A DNA stretch of 42,392 nucleotides from Lachnospiraceae bacterium (lineage in GTDB: Bacteria; Bacillota; Clostridia; Lachnospirales; Lachnospiraceae): positions 1 through 42,392 of the forward strand of contig JAFTAP010000031.1 in assembly GCA_017455525.1 (NCBI GenBank), read 5' to 3'. The notes under the pieces are model-generated. The model worked only from the letters and a program-made list of their open reading frames with translations, was not told the origin of the DNA and ran no database searches. This document shows positions 16,672-24,387 of this stretch, piece after piece. Numbering within the stretch: the stretch's first letter is position 1; each line of letters begins with the position of its first letter. The position numbers were made by a program, and so were the translations under genes.

Positions 16672-17757
16672 ATGGAAAATTCTAATCTGTCTGCCTTAGA
16701 TGCGTACATGAACAGGGTATACAGGATAATCGTTATCATTATTCCTGTATTCTGTTTATGCGCAAGCACTTCTATCACGATACTGCATTATGTCGGCTGG
16801 TATCCTGACATAAACGAGGCATGGATGTGGGCTTTTGACCTTTCCGATGTGATATATTTTGCCATAGGGATTTATTTCTTAAAGACCGGGTTTTCGGAAG
16901 AAGGCATCCTGTATCCGCATAAATTAAAGGTCACGAAGTACACGATGGCTATTATTCTCATAATACAATGGAACGACATATCATATATCTGGCCTTTCAC
17001 GGACTTCTGGGCATATACGAATCTGTTCGTGATGGTAATGGTATTTTTCTTTGATGTGCGGTTAGTTGCTTTTTCGACCGTAGGATTTGTCGCTTCAATG
17101 CTTATCTCTTGGGCTATCAGACCGGACATGCTTCTTCCGTATGCGGGCGAATACTTTTATGCCAATATGGCATTCAGGTTCATAGGCACTGTGCTTATGA
17201 TGTTCTCTCTTAATGTAATCACATATTTCGGAAGCCATTATCTGGTTGAAGAGCTGGAAAAGCATGTCAATTACGACACCCTGACGCACCTTCTTAACAG
17301 ACGGAGCATGGATAATTATCTGAATGAAGCGTACAGGCAGGCGAGCACAGGTAAGACGACCTTCTGTCTGCTGATGATGGATATAGATGACTTTAAGCGA
17401 GTCAATGACACCTATGGTCATGACTGCGGCGACGAGGTGTTAAGAAGCGTCGCTCATATAGTATCTACGGGAGTAAAAAAGGACGATTCTGTTTTCAGAT
17501 GGGGAGGCGAGGAGATACTTGTCTTGCTTAAGACGGATCTGTCACGGGCAGAAGCGGCTGCGGAAAGGATTCGCTTTGATGTGGCGAAGGACCCTATTAA
17601 ATATCAGGAAGACATCGAGGTTCCGGTCACTATCACCATAGGCATATCTCCTTATGTTGCGGGCACTACAATAAAAAAGATGATGGAAGATGCCGATGCG
17701 AAGCTTTATGTAGGCAAGCATAACGGCAAGAATCAGGTCGTGAGCTCTCTGGAATGA
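16672..17757 (+). CDS. Membrane-bound diguanylate cyclase (GGDEF protein)
   Basis: This 361-residue enzyme should make cyclic di-GMP from two GTP. The N-terminal ~195 residues contain about six hydrophobic segments forming an integral membrane sensor. A complete GGDEF domain follows, with DTLTHLLNRRSMD, MMDIDDFKRVND, the active-site loop GGEEI at 278-282 and the C-terminal LYVGKHNGKNQVV. The second-to-last motif position is Glu (GGEE), which is still active in many cyclases. The RxxD inhibitory site is changed to KKDD five residues before the loop, so product inhibition may be lost. The ribosome site (GAGG) is far from the ATG. A degraded paralogue lies inverted at 13301-13402, and a response-regulator remnant follows in the same frame after the stop codon. 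Confidence 0.9.
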   Translation: MENSNLSALDAYMNRVYRIIVIIIPVFCLCASTSITILHYVGWYPDINEAWMWAFDLSDVIYFAIGIYFLKTGFSEEGILYPHKLKVTKYTMAIILIIQWNDISYIWPFTDFWAYTNLFVMVMVFFFDVRLVAFSTVGFVASMLISWAIRPDMLLPYAGEYFYANMAFRFIGTVLMMFSLNVITYFGSHYLVEELEKHVNYDTLTHLLNRRSMDNYLNEAYRQASTGKTTFCLLMMDIDDFKRVNDTYGHDCGDEVLRSVAHIVSTGVKKDDSVFRWGGEEILVLLKTDLSRAEAAAERIRFDVAKDPIKYQEDIEVPVTITIGISPYVAGTTIKKMMEDADAKLYVGKHNGKNQVVSSLE

Positions 17758-17956
17758 TCCGGCATAAAAGCGATGACTGCAATCGGGAAGAAAAGACCTG
17801 ACCTTATCCTGTTAGACTATGAGATGCCTGTATGCGACGGGAGGCAGACGCTTGAGATGATAAGGGCGGACGAGGAGCTAAAGGATATCCCGGTCATATT
17901 CCTGACCGGCGTGAATGACAGGGAACACATAGAAAGCGTGCTAAGCCTTAAGCCCG
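17758..17956 (+). pseudogene. Response-regulator receiver domain remnant
   Basis: The frame that follows the cyclase stop codon, in phase with it, encodes SGIKAMTAIGKK, the phospho-acceptor region PDLILLDYEMPVCDG and IPVIFLTGVND. This is the middle of a CheY-like receiver domain. The first ~35 residues, including the acidic pocket, are missing, and the end after KPAGY is lost at the junction with unrelated sequence. It cannot fold as a complete receiver. It may once have encoded a separate regulator working with the cyclase. Confidence 0.8.
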
Positions 17957-18700
17957 CCGGATACAGCGTCTGATGCTACGGCAGAAGATACGGCTGATGA
18001 GGCTTATGAGTGGATGATGGGGACTACGAGAAGCGGACTTAGCGATGAGGAGCAGCAGATATCAGATAAGCTCGCAGAGGCTTTTGCGGATTATATTAAC
18101 TCGGCGGGAATAAAGGATGAGAGTGGGAATGCCTTAAAATTAGAGGCATCTTCTGATGGCATCTATCAGGCAGGCTCTTATTATGATTATATGAAATCAG
18201 TGATAGAGGAGTCGTTGGAGCATTTTCTTGTCGATACCGAGTTTCCCTATGATGCGTCTGCGTCCTCCGGCGGAGGCATGGGCGGTGGTCCGGGCGGTGG
18301 AGGAATGCCTGACGGGAATAAGCCTGATGGCGCCCCCGATGACAATAATGGCGGTCATGGTAATAAGCATGGTCAAGGTCACGGTAATGCGGCTGAGAAT
18401 AATAACGATAGCAAGACTTCTGACGGAGAGGTTTCTTATGAAGATATAGATGACATCACAAGAAATGACACCACAAGCGGCCTGTCTCTTTCGGGAACAT
18501 ACGAGACTGCACAGGATTATATTGATGCGATGAATGAAAATGAAGAATGGGTTAAATATGATTCTTCTATGGGAAAAGTACACGGAGAAGATTGACGGTG
18601 CTATGGCTACGGTTATGGCTCTCGACAGAGTGATAAGGCTCGGTAATATCAATGCCGCAAGCGTATACGACGAACGAGGCAGTATGTTTTTTCTGAACAC
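17957..18700 (+). pseudogene. Remnant of an exported esterase-like protein (possibly subtype-B tannase family)
   Basis: From about 17957 a new frame runs to a stop at 18595, encoding DEAYEWMMGTTRSGLSDEEQ, then DYINSAGIKDESGNALKLE. A Gly-rich stretch (SSGGGMGGGPGGGG) and an Asn/His-rich region follow. From memory the pattern resembles the middle of large secreted alpha/beta hydrolases annotated as subtype-B tannases in Lachnospiraceae; this needs a search. No signal peptide, nucleophile motif or start codon with a ribosome site is present. After the stop, the next frame continues with codon-like sequence (ALDRVIRLGNINAASVYDERG, to ~18690), which suggests a frameshift plus further loss. Confidence 0.5.
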
Positions 18701-18736
18701 AAATCGGCTTTATTCGCACCTGATGTGTTCTTGTTA

Positions 18737-18765
18737 TTGCTTTTTTGCACCATTTCGCATATACT
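18737..18765 (+). promoter_or_regulatory. Promoter of the toxin-antitoxin operon, flanked by an inverted repeat
   Basis: TTGCTT (18737-18742), a 17-bp spacer and TATACT (18760-18765) lie 26 bp before the antitoxin start. A perfect 9-bp inverted repeat, TTGCTTTTT (18737-18745) and AAAAAGCAA (18770-18778), brackets the promoter. This arrangement would suit autorepression by the antitoxin. Confidence 0.65.
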
Positions 18766-18791
18766 AAAGAAAAAGCAAAGGGGGCATGGTT

Positions 18792-19091
18792 ATGGCACAA
18801 GCAACCTTCAGCGTTCGCATGGATGAGGTACTTAAAAAACAGTTCGATGGATTATGCCAGGAATTCGGCATGACCGCTTCTACAGCAATTAATGTGTTTG
18901 CAAGGGCGGTTGTAAGGCAGCGCAGGATTCCTTTTGAAATCTCCTCTCCTGAATCCGAGATTACCAGAGAGAGAGCAATGCAGGCATTTACGGCTTTACG
19001 GGCACAGGCCAAGAATAACGGTGTTGCTGATATGACTCTGGATGACATCAATAAGGAGATTGGCCTCGCACGAATGGAGACTGAGGTATGA
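18792..19091 (+). CDS. RelB/DinJ-family antitoxin
   Basis: This 99-residue protein should neutralise the downstream toxin and repress the operon. The N-terminal ~50 residues form a ribbon-helix-helix DNA-binding module (ATFSVRMDEVLKKQFDGLC, then MTASTAINVFARAVV). The rest is helical and acidic, the usual toxin-wrapping part. ATG 18792 is preferred over ATG 18786 because AAAGGGGG is then at a normal distance. It overlaps the toxin gene by 4 nt. Confidence 0.9.
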   Translation: MAQATFSVRMDEVLKKQFDGLCQEFGMTASTAINVFARAVVRQRRIPFEISSPESEITRERAMQAFTALRAQAKNNGVADMTLDDINKEIGLARMETEV

Positions 19092-19501
19092 TCTGCTACG
19101 CAGTTATCGACACCAATGTACTCGTTTCTGCATTGCTGTCCAGCAAAGATGATACCGCCACTGTTCAAGTGTTAGGCAAGGTAATAACCGGCGAGATCAT
19201 CCCGGTCTACAGCAATGTTATTACAAAAGAGTATCGGGAAGTATTATCACGAAAGAAATTCGGTTTCTCAGGGGATCTGATCGAATACTTAATGTCTGCC
19301 ATCGAAAAGTACGGCATACTTGTCGATCCCTCTCCTTCCGGCATCACTCTTCCGGATATGAAAGATGTGCCATTTTACGAGGTAGTGCTTGAAAAACGTA
19401 ATGACAATGCATATCTCGCTACAGGAAACATCAAGCACTTTCCAAAAGAACCGTTTGTTGTGACACCACGAGAGCTTCTCGATATATTAAACAGCAAATA
19501 A
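19088..19501 (+). CDS. PIN-domain toxin (COG1569-like putative ribonuclease)
   Basis: A 137-residue PIN domain, expected to be a metal-dependent ribonuclease that is harmful unless the antitoxin is bound. The conserved acidic residues are visible: Asp8 in VIDTNVL, Glu in ITKEYREVL and the aspartates in KDVPFYEVVLEKRNDNAYLATGN, which also carries the family TGN-KHFP motif. The length fits the family. It starts within the antitoxin stop region (ATGA overlap), the classic antitoxin-first order. PIN toxins of this group are found with several antitoxin types; here the partner is RelB-like, not VapB-like. Confidence 0.9.
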   Translation: MICYAVIDTNVLVSALLSSKDDTATVQVLGKVITGEIIPVYSNVITKEYREVLSRKKFGFSGDLIEYLMSAIEKYGILVDPSPSGITLPDMKDVPFYEVVLEKRNDNAYLATGNIKHFPKEPFVVTPRELLDILNSK

Positions 19502-19603
19502 CAAGGCGTATACCACAGCTCTCATCTGAAAGAGGAAGCTGCCCTACGTCTCCTTGCACAAATGTAATGTTTTTTATATCCCATATCAATTTTAAACGCA
19601 ATC

Positions 19604-19650
19604 TGACAAAATATGCAAAACATCATAATTATTCTTGATAAAATATGCAA
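19604..19650. repeat. Two direct 15-bp repeats upstream of the ATPase promoter
   Basis: TGACAAAATATGCAA (19604-19618) and TGATAAAATATGCAA (19636-19650) differ by one base. They start 32 bp apart, about three helical turns, so both face the same side of the DNA. The second ends 17 bp before the -35 box. The layout is that of an activator or repressor binding region. Confidence 0.6.
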
Positions 19651-19666
19651 TTTTACATAAATATCA

Positions 19667-19694
19667 TTGAAATTTATAAAAACATCTCTATAAT
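19667..19694 (+). promoter_or_regulatory. Promoter of the DUF4143 ATPase gene
   Basis: TTGAAA (19667-19672), a 16-bp spacer and a perfect TATAAT (19689-19694) lie 51 bp before the ATG at 19745. A GGAG ribosome site follows at the expected place. Confidence 0.75.
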
Positions 19695-19744
19695 TATATC
19701 TATGTAGGGCAGATATCGGTTTTATTTATAAAGGAGCAGCCTGT

Positions 19745-21052
19745 ATGTATCGCAATATGGAGATTATATTAAAAAAATGGAAGGCAGAAAAACGTCATAA
19801 ACCTCTTGTCATCATTGGAGCCAGACAGGTCGGCAAAACCTATAGTGTGAATGCTTTTGGAAAAGAAAGCTACAATAATATAATCACGCTGAATTTTCAG
19901 GATGACATACCCGCAAGAGAGTATTTTGCCACATCCAGAAGCGCAGATGAAATATTAACCTACATAGAGATTAATTTCCCGAATTATACAAATTCAAAGG
20001 AAACATTGATATTCTTCGACGAGGTACAGCTTTGTCCGGAGGTGCTGACGGCATTAAAATATTTGTCAGCAAAGGTATCATGCGATCTCGTATGTTCCGG
20101 AAGCATGCTTGGAGTGCAGCTTCACAAAACCTCCTCCTGGCCGGTTGGATACGTACAGCTTCTGACAATGCATCCAATGAGCTTTTTTGAATTTGCTTTA
20201 GCAGCGGGGATAGACAAAAAGTATATTAAAACGGTAGAAAAGTGTGTAGAGGAAATGTCTCCCGTACCCGAAGCCATACACAATCGTTTTCTCCAGCTCT
20301 TTAGGGATTATATGATCTGCGGAGGGATGCCGGAAGCGGTGTCAGAGTATGTTTCCAACGGGATTGCGGCGGCTGTCAGGGTAACCCGCAGGCTGTCAAA
20401 CGACTATCGAGTAGACATTGCGCACTATGCAGATGGCAAGACAAAAATCAAGGCGCAGGAATGCTTCGATTCTATCCCTGCTCAGCTTGCAAAAGAAAAC
20501 CGGAAATTCCAGTATGGGGTTGTAAAAAAGGGCTACAATGCCAGATATTATGATGAAAGCCTGAACTGGCTTGAGGCTTCTGGGCTTGTAATCAAAACCA
20601 ATCGTCTTGCGCATATTGATCTGCCCTTAAAGGCACAGCGGGAGCTTGGAATATTTAAGATTTACCTGTTTGACACAGGAATTCTCGCAGGTCAGTTTTC
20701 CGATGCCGATATTTCTGCATTCATGCAGGACAGTCTCGGCACATATAAGGGAATGCTTTATGAGAACGTGACAGCCGGGCTTCTGCGTGGGATGGGATAT
20801 ACCTCTTACTACTATGAGCCGAATACATCTTCTGAGATAGATTTTATAATTGAGGATTCAGACGGCATCGTTCCTATTGAAGTAAAAGGCGGTTTGCACA
20901 CAAAGTCTAAAGCCTTTGATAATTTCATAAAAAATCATTCAAGCAAAAAAGCTTATCGCTTCTCACAAAAAAATATTGGGGGAGATAAAGATGGAGTTGT
21001 CCGCTTCATGCCGATTTATACATTGGAATTTTGCTTGAAGCAAGTTACTTGA
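19745..21052 (+). CDS. AAA-type ATPase with C-terminal DUF4143/nuclease-like domain
   Basis: A 435-residue member of the widespread AAA_14-DUF4143 ATPases, whose cellular role is unsettled and which often sit in mobile or defence-rich regions. Walker A is GARQVGKT (25-32) and Walker B is LIFFDEVQ. A C-terminal restriction-nuclease-like motif, with Asp in SSEIDFII and Glu-x-Lys in PIEVKGG, is intact. AAGGAG precedes the ATG by nine bases. Codon use is more AT-rich and uses CGN Arg codons more than the flanking housekeeping genes, consistent with horizontal gain. It lies just after the toxin-antitoxin pair and converges on the TrmH gene, seven bases from stop to stop. Confidence 0.88.
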   Translation: MYRNMEIILKKWKAEKRHKPLVIIGARQVGKTYSVNAFGKESYNNIITLNFQDDIPAREYFATSRSADEILTYIEINFPNYTNSKETLIFFDEVQLCPEVLTALKYLSAKVSCDLVCSGSMLGVQLHKTSSWPVGYVQLLTMHPMSFFEFALAAGIDKKYIKTVEKCVEEMSPVPEAIHNRFLQLFRDYMICGGMPEAVSEYVSNGIAAAVRVTRRLSNDYRVDIAHYADGKTKIKAQECFDSIPAQLAKENRKFQYGVVKKGYNARYYDESLNWLEASGLVIKTNRLAHIDLPLKAQRELGIFKIYLFDTGILAGQFSDADISAFMQDSLGTYKGMLYENVTAGLLRGMGYTSYYYEPNTSSEIDFIIEDSDGIVPIEVKGGLHTKSKAFDNFIKNHSSKKAYRFSQKNIGGDKDGVVRFMPIYTLEFCLKQVT

Positions 21053-21058
21053 GTATTT

Positions 21059-21907
21059 TTATTCCTTTGATAATTCCCAGAAGCACACAGCACTGGCGGC
21101 AGCCACGTTTAGGGAATCCACGCCGTGGTACATCGGTATCTTTACGGTATGGTCGCATGATCTGATCACATCATCAGGCAGGCCGTAGCCCTCTGTGCCC
21201 AGTATTATCGCTAAACGATTTGCTGTCTTTATTCTCTCATCATTTACTGACAGTGAATCCTCGGTAAGTGCCATGGCGACAGTCATATAGCCATTGTCCT
21301 TTAGGAAATTCGTTATTTCCTGTCGTGCTTCATTCTGCCTTTCGTATACGGTCCAAGGTATCTGAAATACAGTCCCCATGCTGACTCTGGCGGATCTTCT
21401 GTAGAGCGGGTTTACCGTGTCATACGTTATTATCAGGCCGTCCATGCCAAGCGCCGCCGCAGACCTCGTGATAGCTCCGACATTGGTAGGATTCACGATG
21501 TCATGTAATATTGCTATGCGATTTTTATCTTTGCAGAAATCAGAAAGCTCTTGTAACGGCTTTCTTTTGAATGCGCCCCAAAGTCCTCTGACTAACGCAT
21601 AACCGGTCAGCTCTTTCAAAATAATGCGATCCGCCGTATAGATCGGAAGCTCCTCGGCGAATTTATTCCCCATATATCTCCTGACGCTCTCCATCACAGG
21701 AGCTGCTTCCTTGTCTAATCTCTCCGTCTCGACAAGCAGCGACACTGGCTGATAACCCGACTCCAATGCCCTCAATATGACATTAGGGCTTTCTGCAATG
21801 AATAATCCCGGCTTAGGCTCATAATAATGCAAAAGCTGTGACTCGCTAATCCTTGCGAATATATCAAGTTCAGGGGCGTAAAGATTTTCTATATGTATGA
21901 TATTCAA
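21059..21907 (-). CDS. TrmH/SpoU-family RNA 2'-O-methyltransferase
   Basis: A 282-residue SPOUT enzyme that should methylate a ribose 2'-OH in rRNA or tRNA. The three family motifs are clear: motif 1 LHDIVNPTNVGAITRSA, motif 2 IILGTEGYGLP and motif 3 VDSLNVAAASAV, which forms the trefoil-knot cofactor site. An N-terminal ~95-residue extension resembles the RNA-substrate-binding (L30e-like) domain of this group. The exact target cannot be assigned. It is a single gene with no obvious operon partner. Confidence 0.92.
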   Translation of the reverse strand: MNIIHIENLYAPELDIFARISESQLLHYYEPKPGLFIAESPNVILRALESGYQPVSLLVETERLDKEAAPVMESVRRYMGNKFAEELPIYTADRIILKELTGYALVRGLWGAFKRKPLQELSDFCKDKNRIAILHDIVNPTNVGAITRSAAALGMDGLIITYDTVNPLYRRSARVSMGTVFQIPWTVYERQNEARQEITNFLKDNGYMTVAMALTEDSLSVNDERIKTANRLAIILGTEGYGLPDDVIRSCDHTVKIPMYHGVDSLNVAAASAVCFWELSKE

Positions 21908-21980
21908 GTGACCTGTCCTTCCAAAGCACTAATTTCGTAATCCCTGCGACCATAGTATTATATCAGATTTCGGAATGTAA

Positions 21981-22110
21981 AATTATAGAGATGTTTTCAC
22001 GCCCCCATTTCCGACTGAAGAGCAGCTTCTTAAGATACTGCATAAGCTGTATGCAGAAGTCGAGTATCATATTGACGGCTCAATGGTTTATTTTAAGTGC
22101 ATAAAATAAG
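21981..22110 (+). other. Possible 3' gene remnant
   Basis: An open frame ends at a TAA at 22108-22110 and encodes PTEEQLLKILHKLYAEVEYH followed by DGSMVYFKCIK. The composition is protein-like, but there is no start codon with a ribosome site, and a stop lies directly upstream (21978). It may be the C-terminal scrap of a lost gene. The function is not recognised. Confidence 0.25.
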
Positions 22111-22118
22111 CAAAACTT

Positions 22119-22916
22119 CTACCATTCAAATGTCGCCCAGCGGTTATTCATCTTAGGCAGTAACAAGGCAAACAGCTTTCCCCTTATGCTGTATTTTTTC
22201 ATCTCCTCGTTGAAGCTGTGCTCTTCTACAAGGCGTATGCCCTCTGCCAGATCTGCTATCTCCTGTGCGGTATCACTCCCTGACATGAAATGAGCGTTCG
22301 TATTCTTTACGGTATCGTGGTATTTCTCGTTCTTCTGCATAAGCTTATTATTCTGTTCAGCTATAAGCGTGCCACCCTCCGGGAAGTTGTCCTTCAGTAT
22401 GTTAAGCACAGTTGCTATTTGCTCCAGCGTAAAATACATAAATAATCCCTCTGCAATAAATACCGGTTTTGATTTTCGGTCGGGAAGTGCCTTCTTTACC
22501 TCTTCGCACCAGCTATTCTCCAGAATGCTTCCAGCGATCATCGTAACCCTGTCCTGTGCTTCAAACGCCTTTTTTCTTGTTGATATGGAATCCGGGAGAT
22601 CTACATCAAACCATAAAATCTTTCCGTTATCTACACGGGAAAATCTGTTGTCAAAGCCGGCTCCGAGATTTACTATTACCACATCAGGATTTTTATCAAT
22701 AATGTTCTTTAGCTGCTTGTCAAGCATTATAGTCCGTGCGATGACGCCCTCATGCGACATGAATTTATCATAAGGCTCCGTATCTACTTTCAGCGCCTTG
22801 ATTATCTCAACCGCTTTCTGATCCTTTATCCTTGCGTCCTTCCGCAGCGTCTCACTCGCCTTTATCGCAAGCGGGATAAGCGCTGTCGTCTGCACATCAC
22901 CTAATTGTAATTCCAC
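22119..22916 (-). CDS. TcmP/LCM-family SAM-dependent O-methyltransferase
   Basis: A 265-residue methyltransferase of the leucine-carboxyl-methyltransferase/TcmP superfamily, used in secondary metabolism and small-molecule O-methylation. Family features are KDQKAVEIIKAL near the N-terminus, the SAM loop VVIVNLGAGFDNRF, the acidic pair WFDVDLPDSI and FIAEGLFMYF. It begins with GTG at 22916, seven bases after GGGAGGG. It is divergent from the ABC exporter genes, and two palindromes lie in the shared upstream region. The substrate is unknown. Confidence 0.88.
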   Translation of the reverse strand: MELQLGDVQTTALIPLAIKASETLRKDARIKDQKAVEIIKALKVDTEPYDKFMSHEGVIARTIMLDKQLKNIIDKNPDVVIVNLGAGFDNRFSRVDNGKILWFDVDLPDSISTRKKAFEAQDRVTMIAGSILENSWCEEVKKALPDRKSKPVFIAEGLFMYFTLEQIATVLNILKDNFPEGGTLIAEQNNKLMQKNEKYHDTVKNTNAHFMSGSDTAQEIADLAEGIRLVEEHSFNEEMKKYSIRGKLFALLLPKMNNRWATFEW

Positions 22917-22946
22917 CTCAAAACCCTCCCCATATTAACTACTAGA

Positions 22947-22984
22947 AAGAAGCTTCTTTTTGCGAATGTTAGCTACAACTAACT
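22947..22984. promoter_or_regulatory. Two palindromes in the divergent region upstream of the ABC exporter
   Basis: AAAGAAGCTTCTTT (22947-22960) is a perfect 14-bp palindrome. GTTAG (22969-22973) and CTAAC (22980-22984) form an inverted repeat around six bases, a spacing and sequence typical of TetR-type operators. No regulator gene lies beside them. Confidence 0.5.
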
Positions 22985-23136
22985 TGATTTGATATTATAA
23001 CCTCTTCGTTTCCAGAAATCAATATGCTTTTTTTGATGTCCGCCTTTCTATCTGCTTTGTCATATTTATGAAAAAAATTTGGCCAAAGTTATAAAAGGTT
23101 ATAAAACAGATTCTTAAAATGGAGGAGAAGCACACT

Positions 23137-24387
23137 ATGATGGGCGGTAAAAACGCTCACCTTATGGCGGAGTATCAGGCGGCGCAGGATAATATGAGCA
23201 AGGCGGGAACTGAATATGTCCGGGGCATACCTGTAGTCAAGGTTTTCCAGCAGACCGTTTATTCATTCAAGGCCTTCAAGCAGGCAATAGAAGATTACAG
23301 CCAAAAAGCGGAATATTATCAGGTCTCTGTCTGCCGTATCCCTCAGTCAGTAAACCTCACATTTACCGAGGGAGCCTTTATTTTCCTTGTCCCGGTCGTG
23401 CTTTTCATGGCGCCTAAGGCTCTTGCGGATGGAGATTTCGCAGGCTTTGTAACAGACTTTGTTTTCTATGCGGTTTTCTCGGCGATAATCTCGACGGCTC
23501 TTGCGAGGATAATGTTTGCCGCTAGCGGCACTATGCTTGCAAATGCCGCGCTGCGCCGTATAGATCAGGTAATGAGTGCTCCGGTGCTGCCTATTACGGA
23601 TTCTCCGAAGACGCCTCAGGGGAACAAGATAGAATTCAAGGATGTCTCCTTTACATACGAGGGTGCTGATGTTCCTGCTCTTTCTCATGTTTCATTTACT
23701 GCTGAACCCGGACAGACCGTTGCTCTCGTAGGACCTTCCGGCGGAGGAAAGACTACGGCGGCAAGCCTGATCCCCCGATTCTGGGATGTGACATCGGGAA
23801 GCGTCGAGGTCGGCGGAGTGAATGTGAAGGACACCGATCCGCATGTCCTGATGGATAATATTGCCTTTGTTTTTCAGAATAATCGTCTTTTCAAGACTTC
23901 GATATTCGAAAATGTACGGGCAGCAAAGCCATCGGCTTCAAGGGAGGAAGTCATTGCGGCGCTTAGTGCGGCACAGTGCATGGATATAATAAATAAGCTT
24001 CCTGACGGCATAGACACGCTGATAGGAACGGAAGGCACATATCTTTCGGGAGGCGAGCAGCAGCGCATAGCTCTTGCCCGCGCGATACTAAAGGACGCTC
24101 CGATAGTCGTGCTTGATGAGGCGACGGCTTTTGCCGATCCGGAGAATGAGGTTCTTATTCAGAAAGCACTCGCCGCATTGACAAAGGGCAAGACAGTGAT
24201 AATGATAGCGCACAGGTTGTCTACAGTAGTCGGAGCGGATAAGATAATCGTGCTTGCTGACGGCAGCATAGCAGAGGCAGGAACGCATGAGGAGCTTCTA
24301 AGTAAGGACGGGCTCTACTCCCGAATGTGGGCTGATTACAATCAGGCTGCGCAGTGGAAGATACAGGCTAAAGGGGGTGAGAGATGA
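23137..24387 (+). CDS. ABC exporter half-transporter, N-terminally truncated
   Basis: This is the first half of a heterodimeric ABC exporter. Only ~416 residues remain, against ~580 for its partner and family. About the first 150-160 residues, with the first membrane helices, are missing. Homologues have the motif MMGGKNAHLMAEYQ internally, but here it is the N-terminus. The remaining membrane part (~80-145) leads to an intact ATPase: Walker A GPSGGGKTT, Q-loop FQNN, signature LSGGEQQR, Walker B IVVLDEATAF and the switch His in AHRLS. An ATG at 23137 with GGAGGAG upstream could allow translation; ATG 23119 overlaps that site. Whether the product works is doubtful. It overlaps the partner gene by 4 nt. 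Confidence 0.85.
   Translation: MMGGKNAHLMAEYQAAQDNMSKAGTEYVRGIPVVKVFQQTVYSFKAFKQAIEDYSQKAEYYQVSVCRIPQSVNLTFTEGAFIFLVPVVLFMAPKALADGDFAGFVTDFVFYAVFSAIISTALARIMFAASGTMLANAALRRIDQVMSAPVLPITDSPKTPQGNKIEFKDVSFTYEGADVPALSHVSFTAEPGQTVALVGPSGGGKTTAASLIPRFWDVTSGSVEVGGVNVKDTDPHVLMDNIAFVFQNNRLFKTSIFENVRAAKPSASREEVIAALSAAQCMDIINKLPDGIDTLIGTEGTYLSGGEQQRIALARAILKDAPIVVLDEATAFADPENEVLIQKALAALTKGKTVIMIAHRLSTVVGADKIIVLADGSIAEAGTHEELLSKDGLYSRMWADYNQAAQWKIQAKGGER

Noticed and set aside
19539-19712. CTGCCCTAC and GTAGGGCAG as terminal inverted repeats of a mobile element
   Set aside because: Nine bases only, enclosing 156 bp of AT-rich promoter DNA, with no transposase or target duplication.
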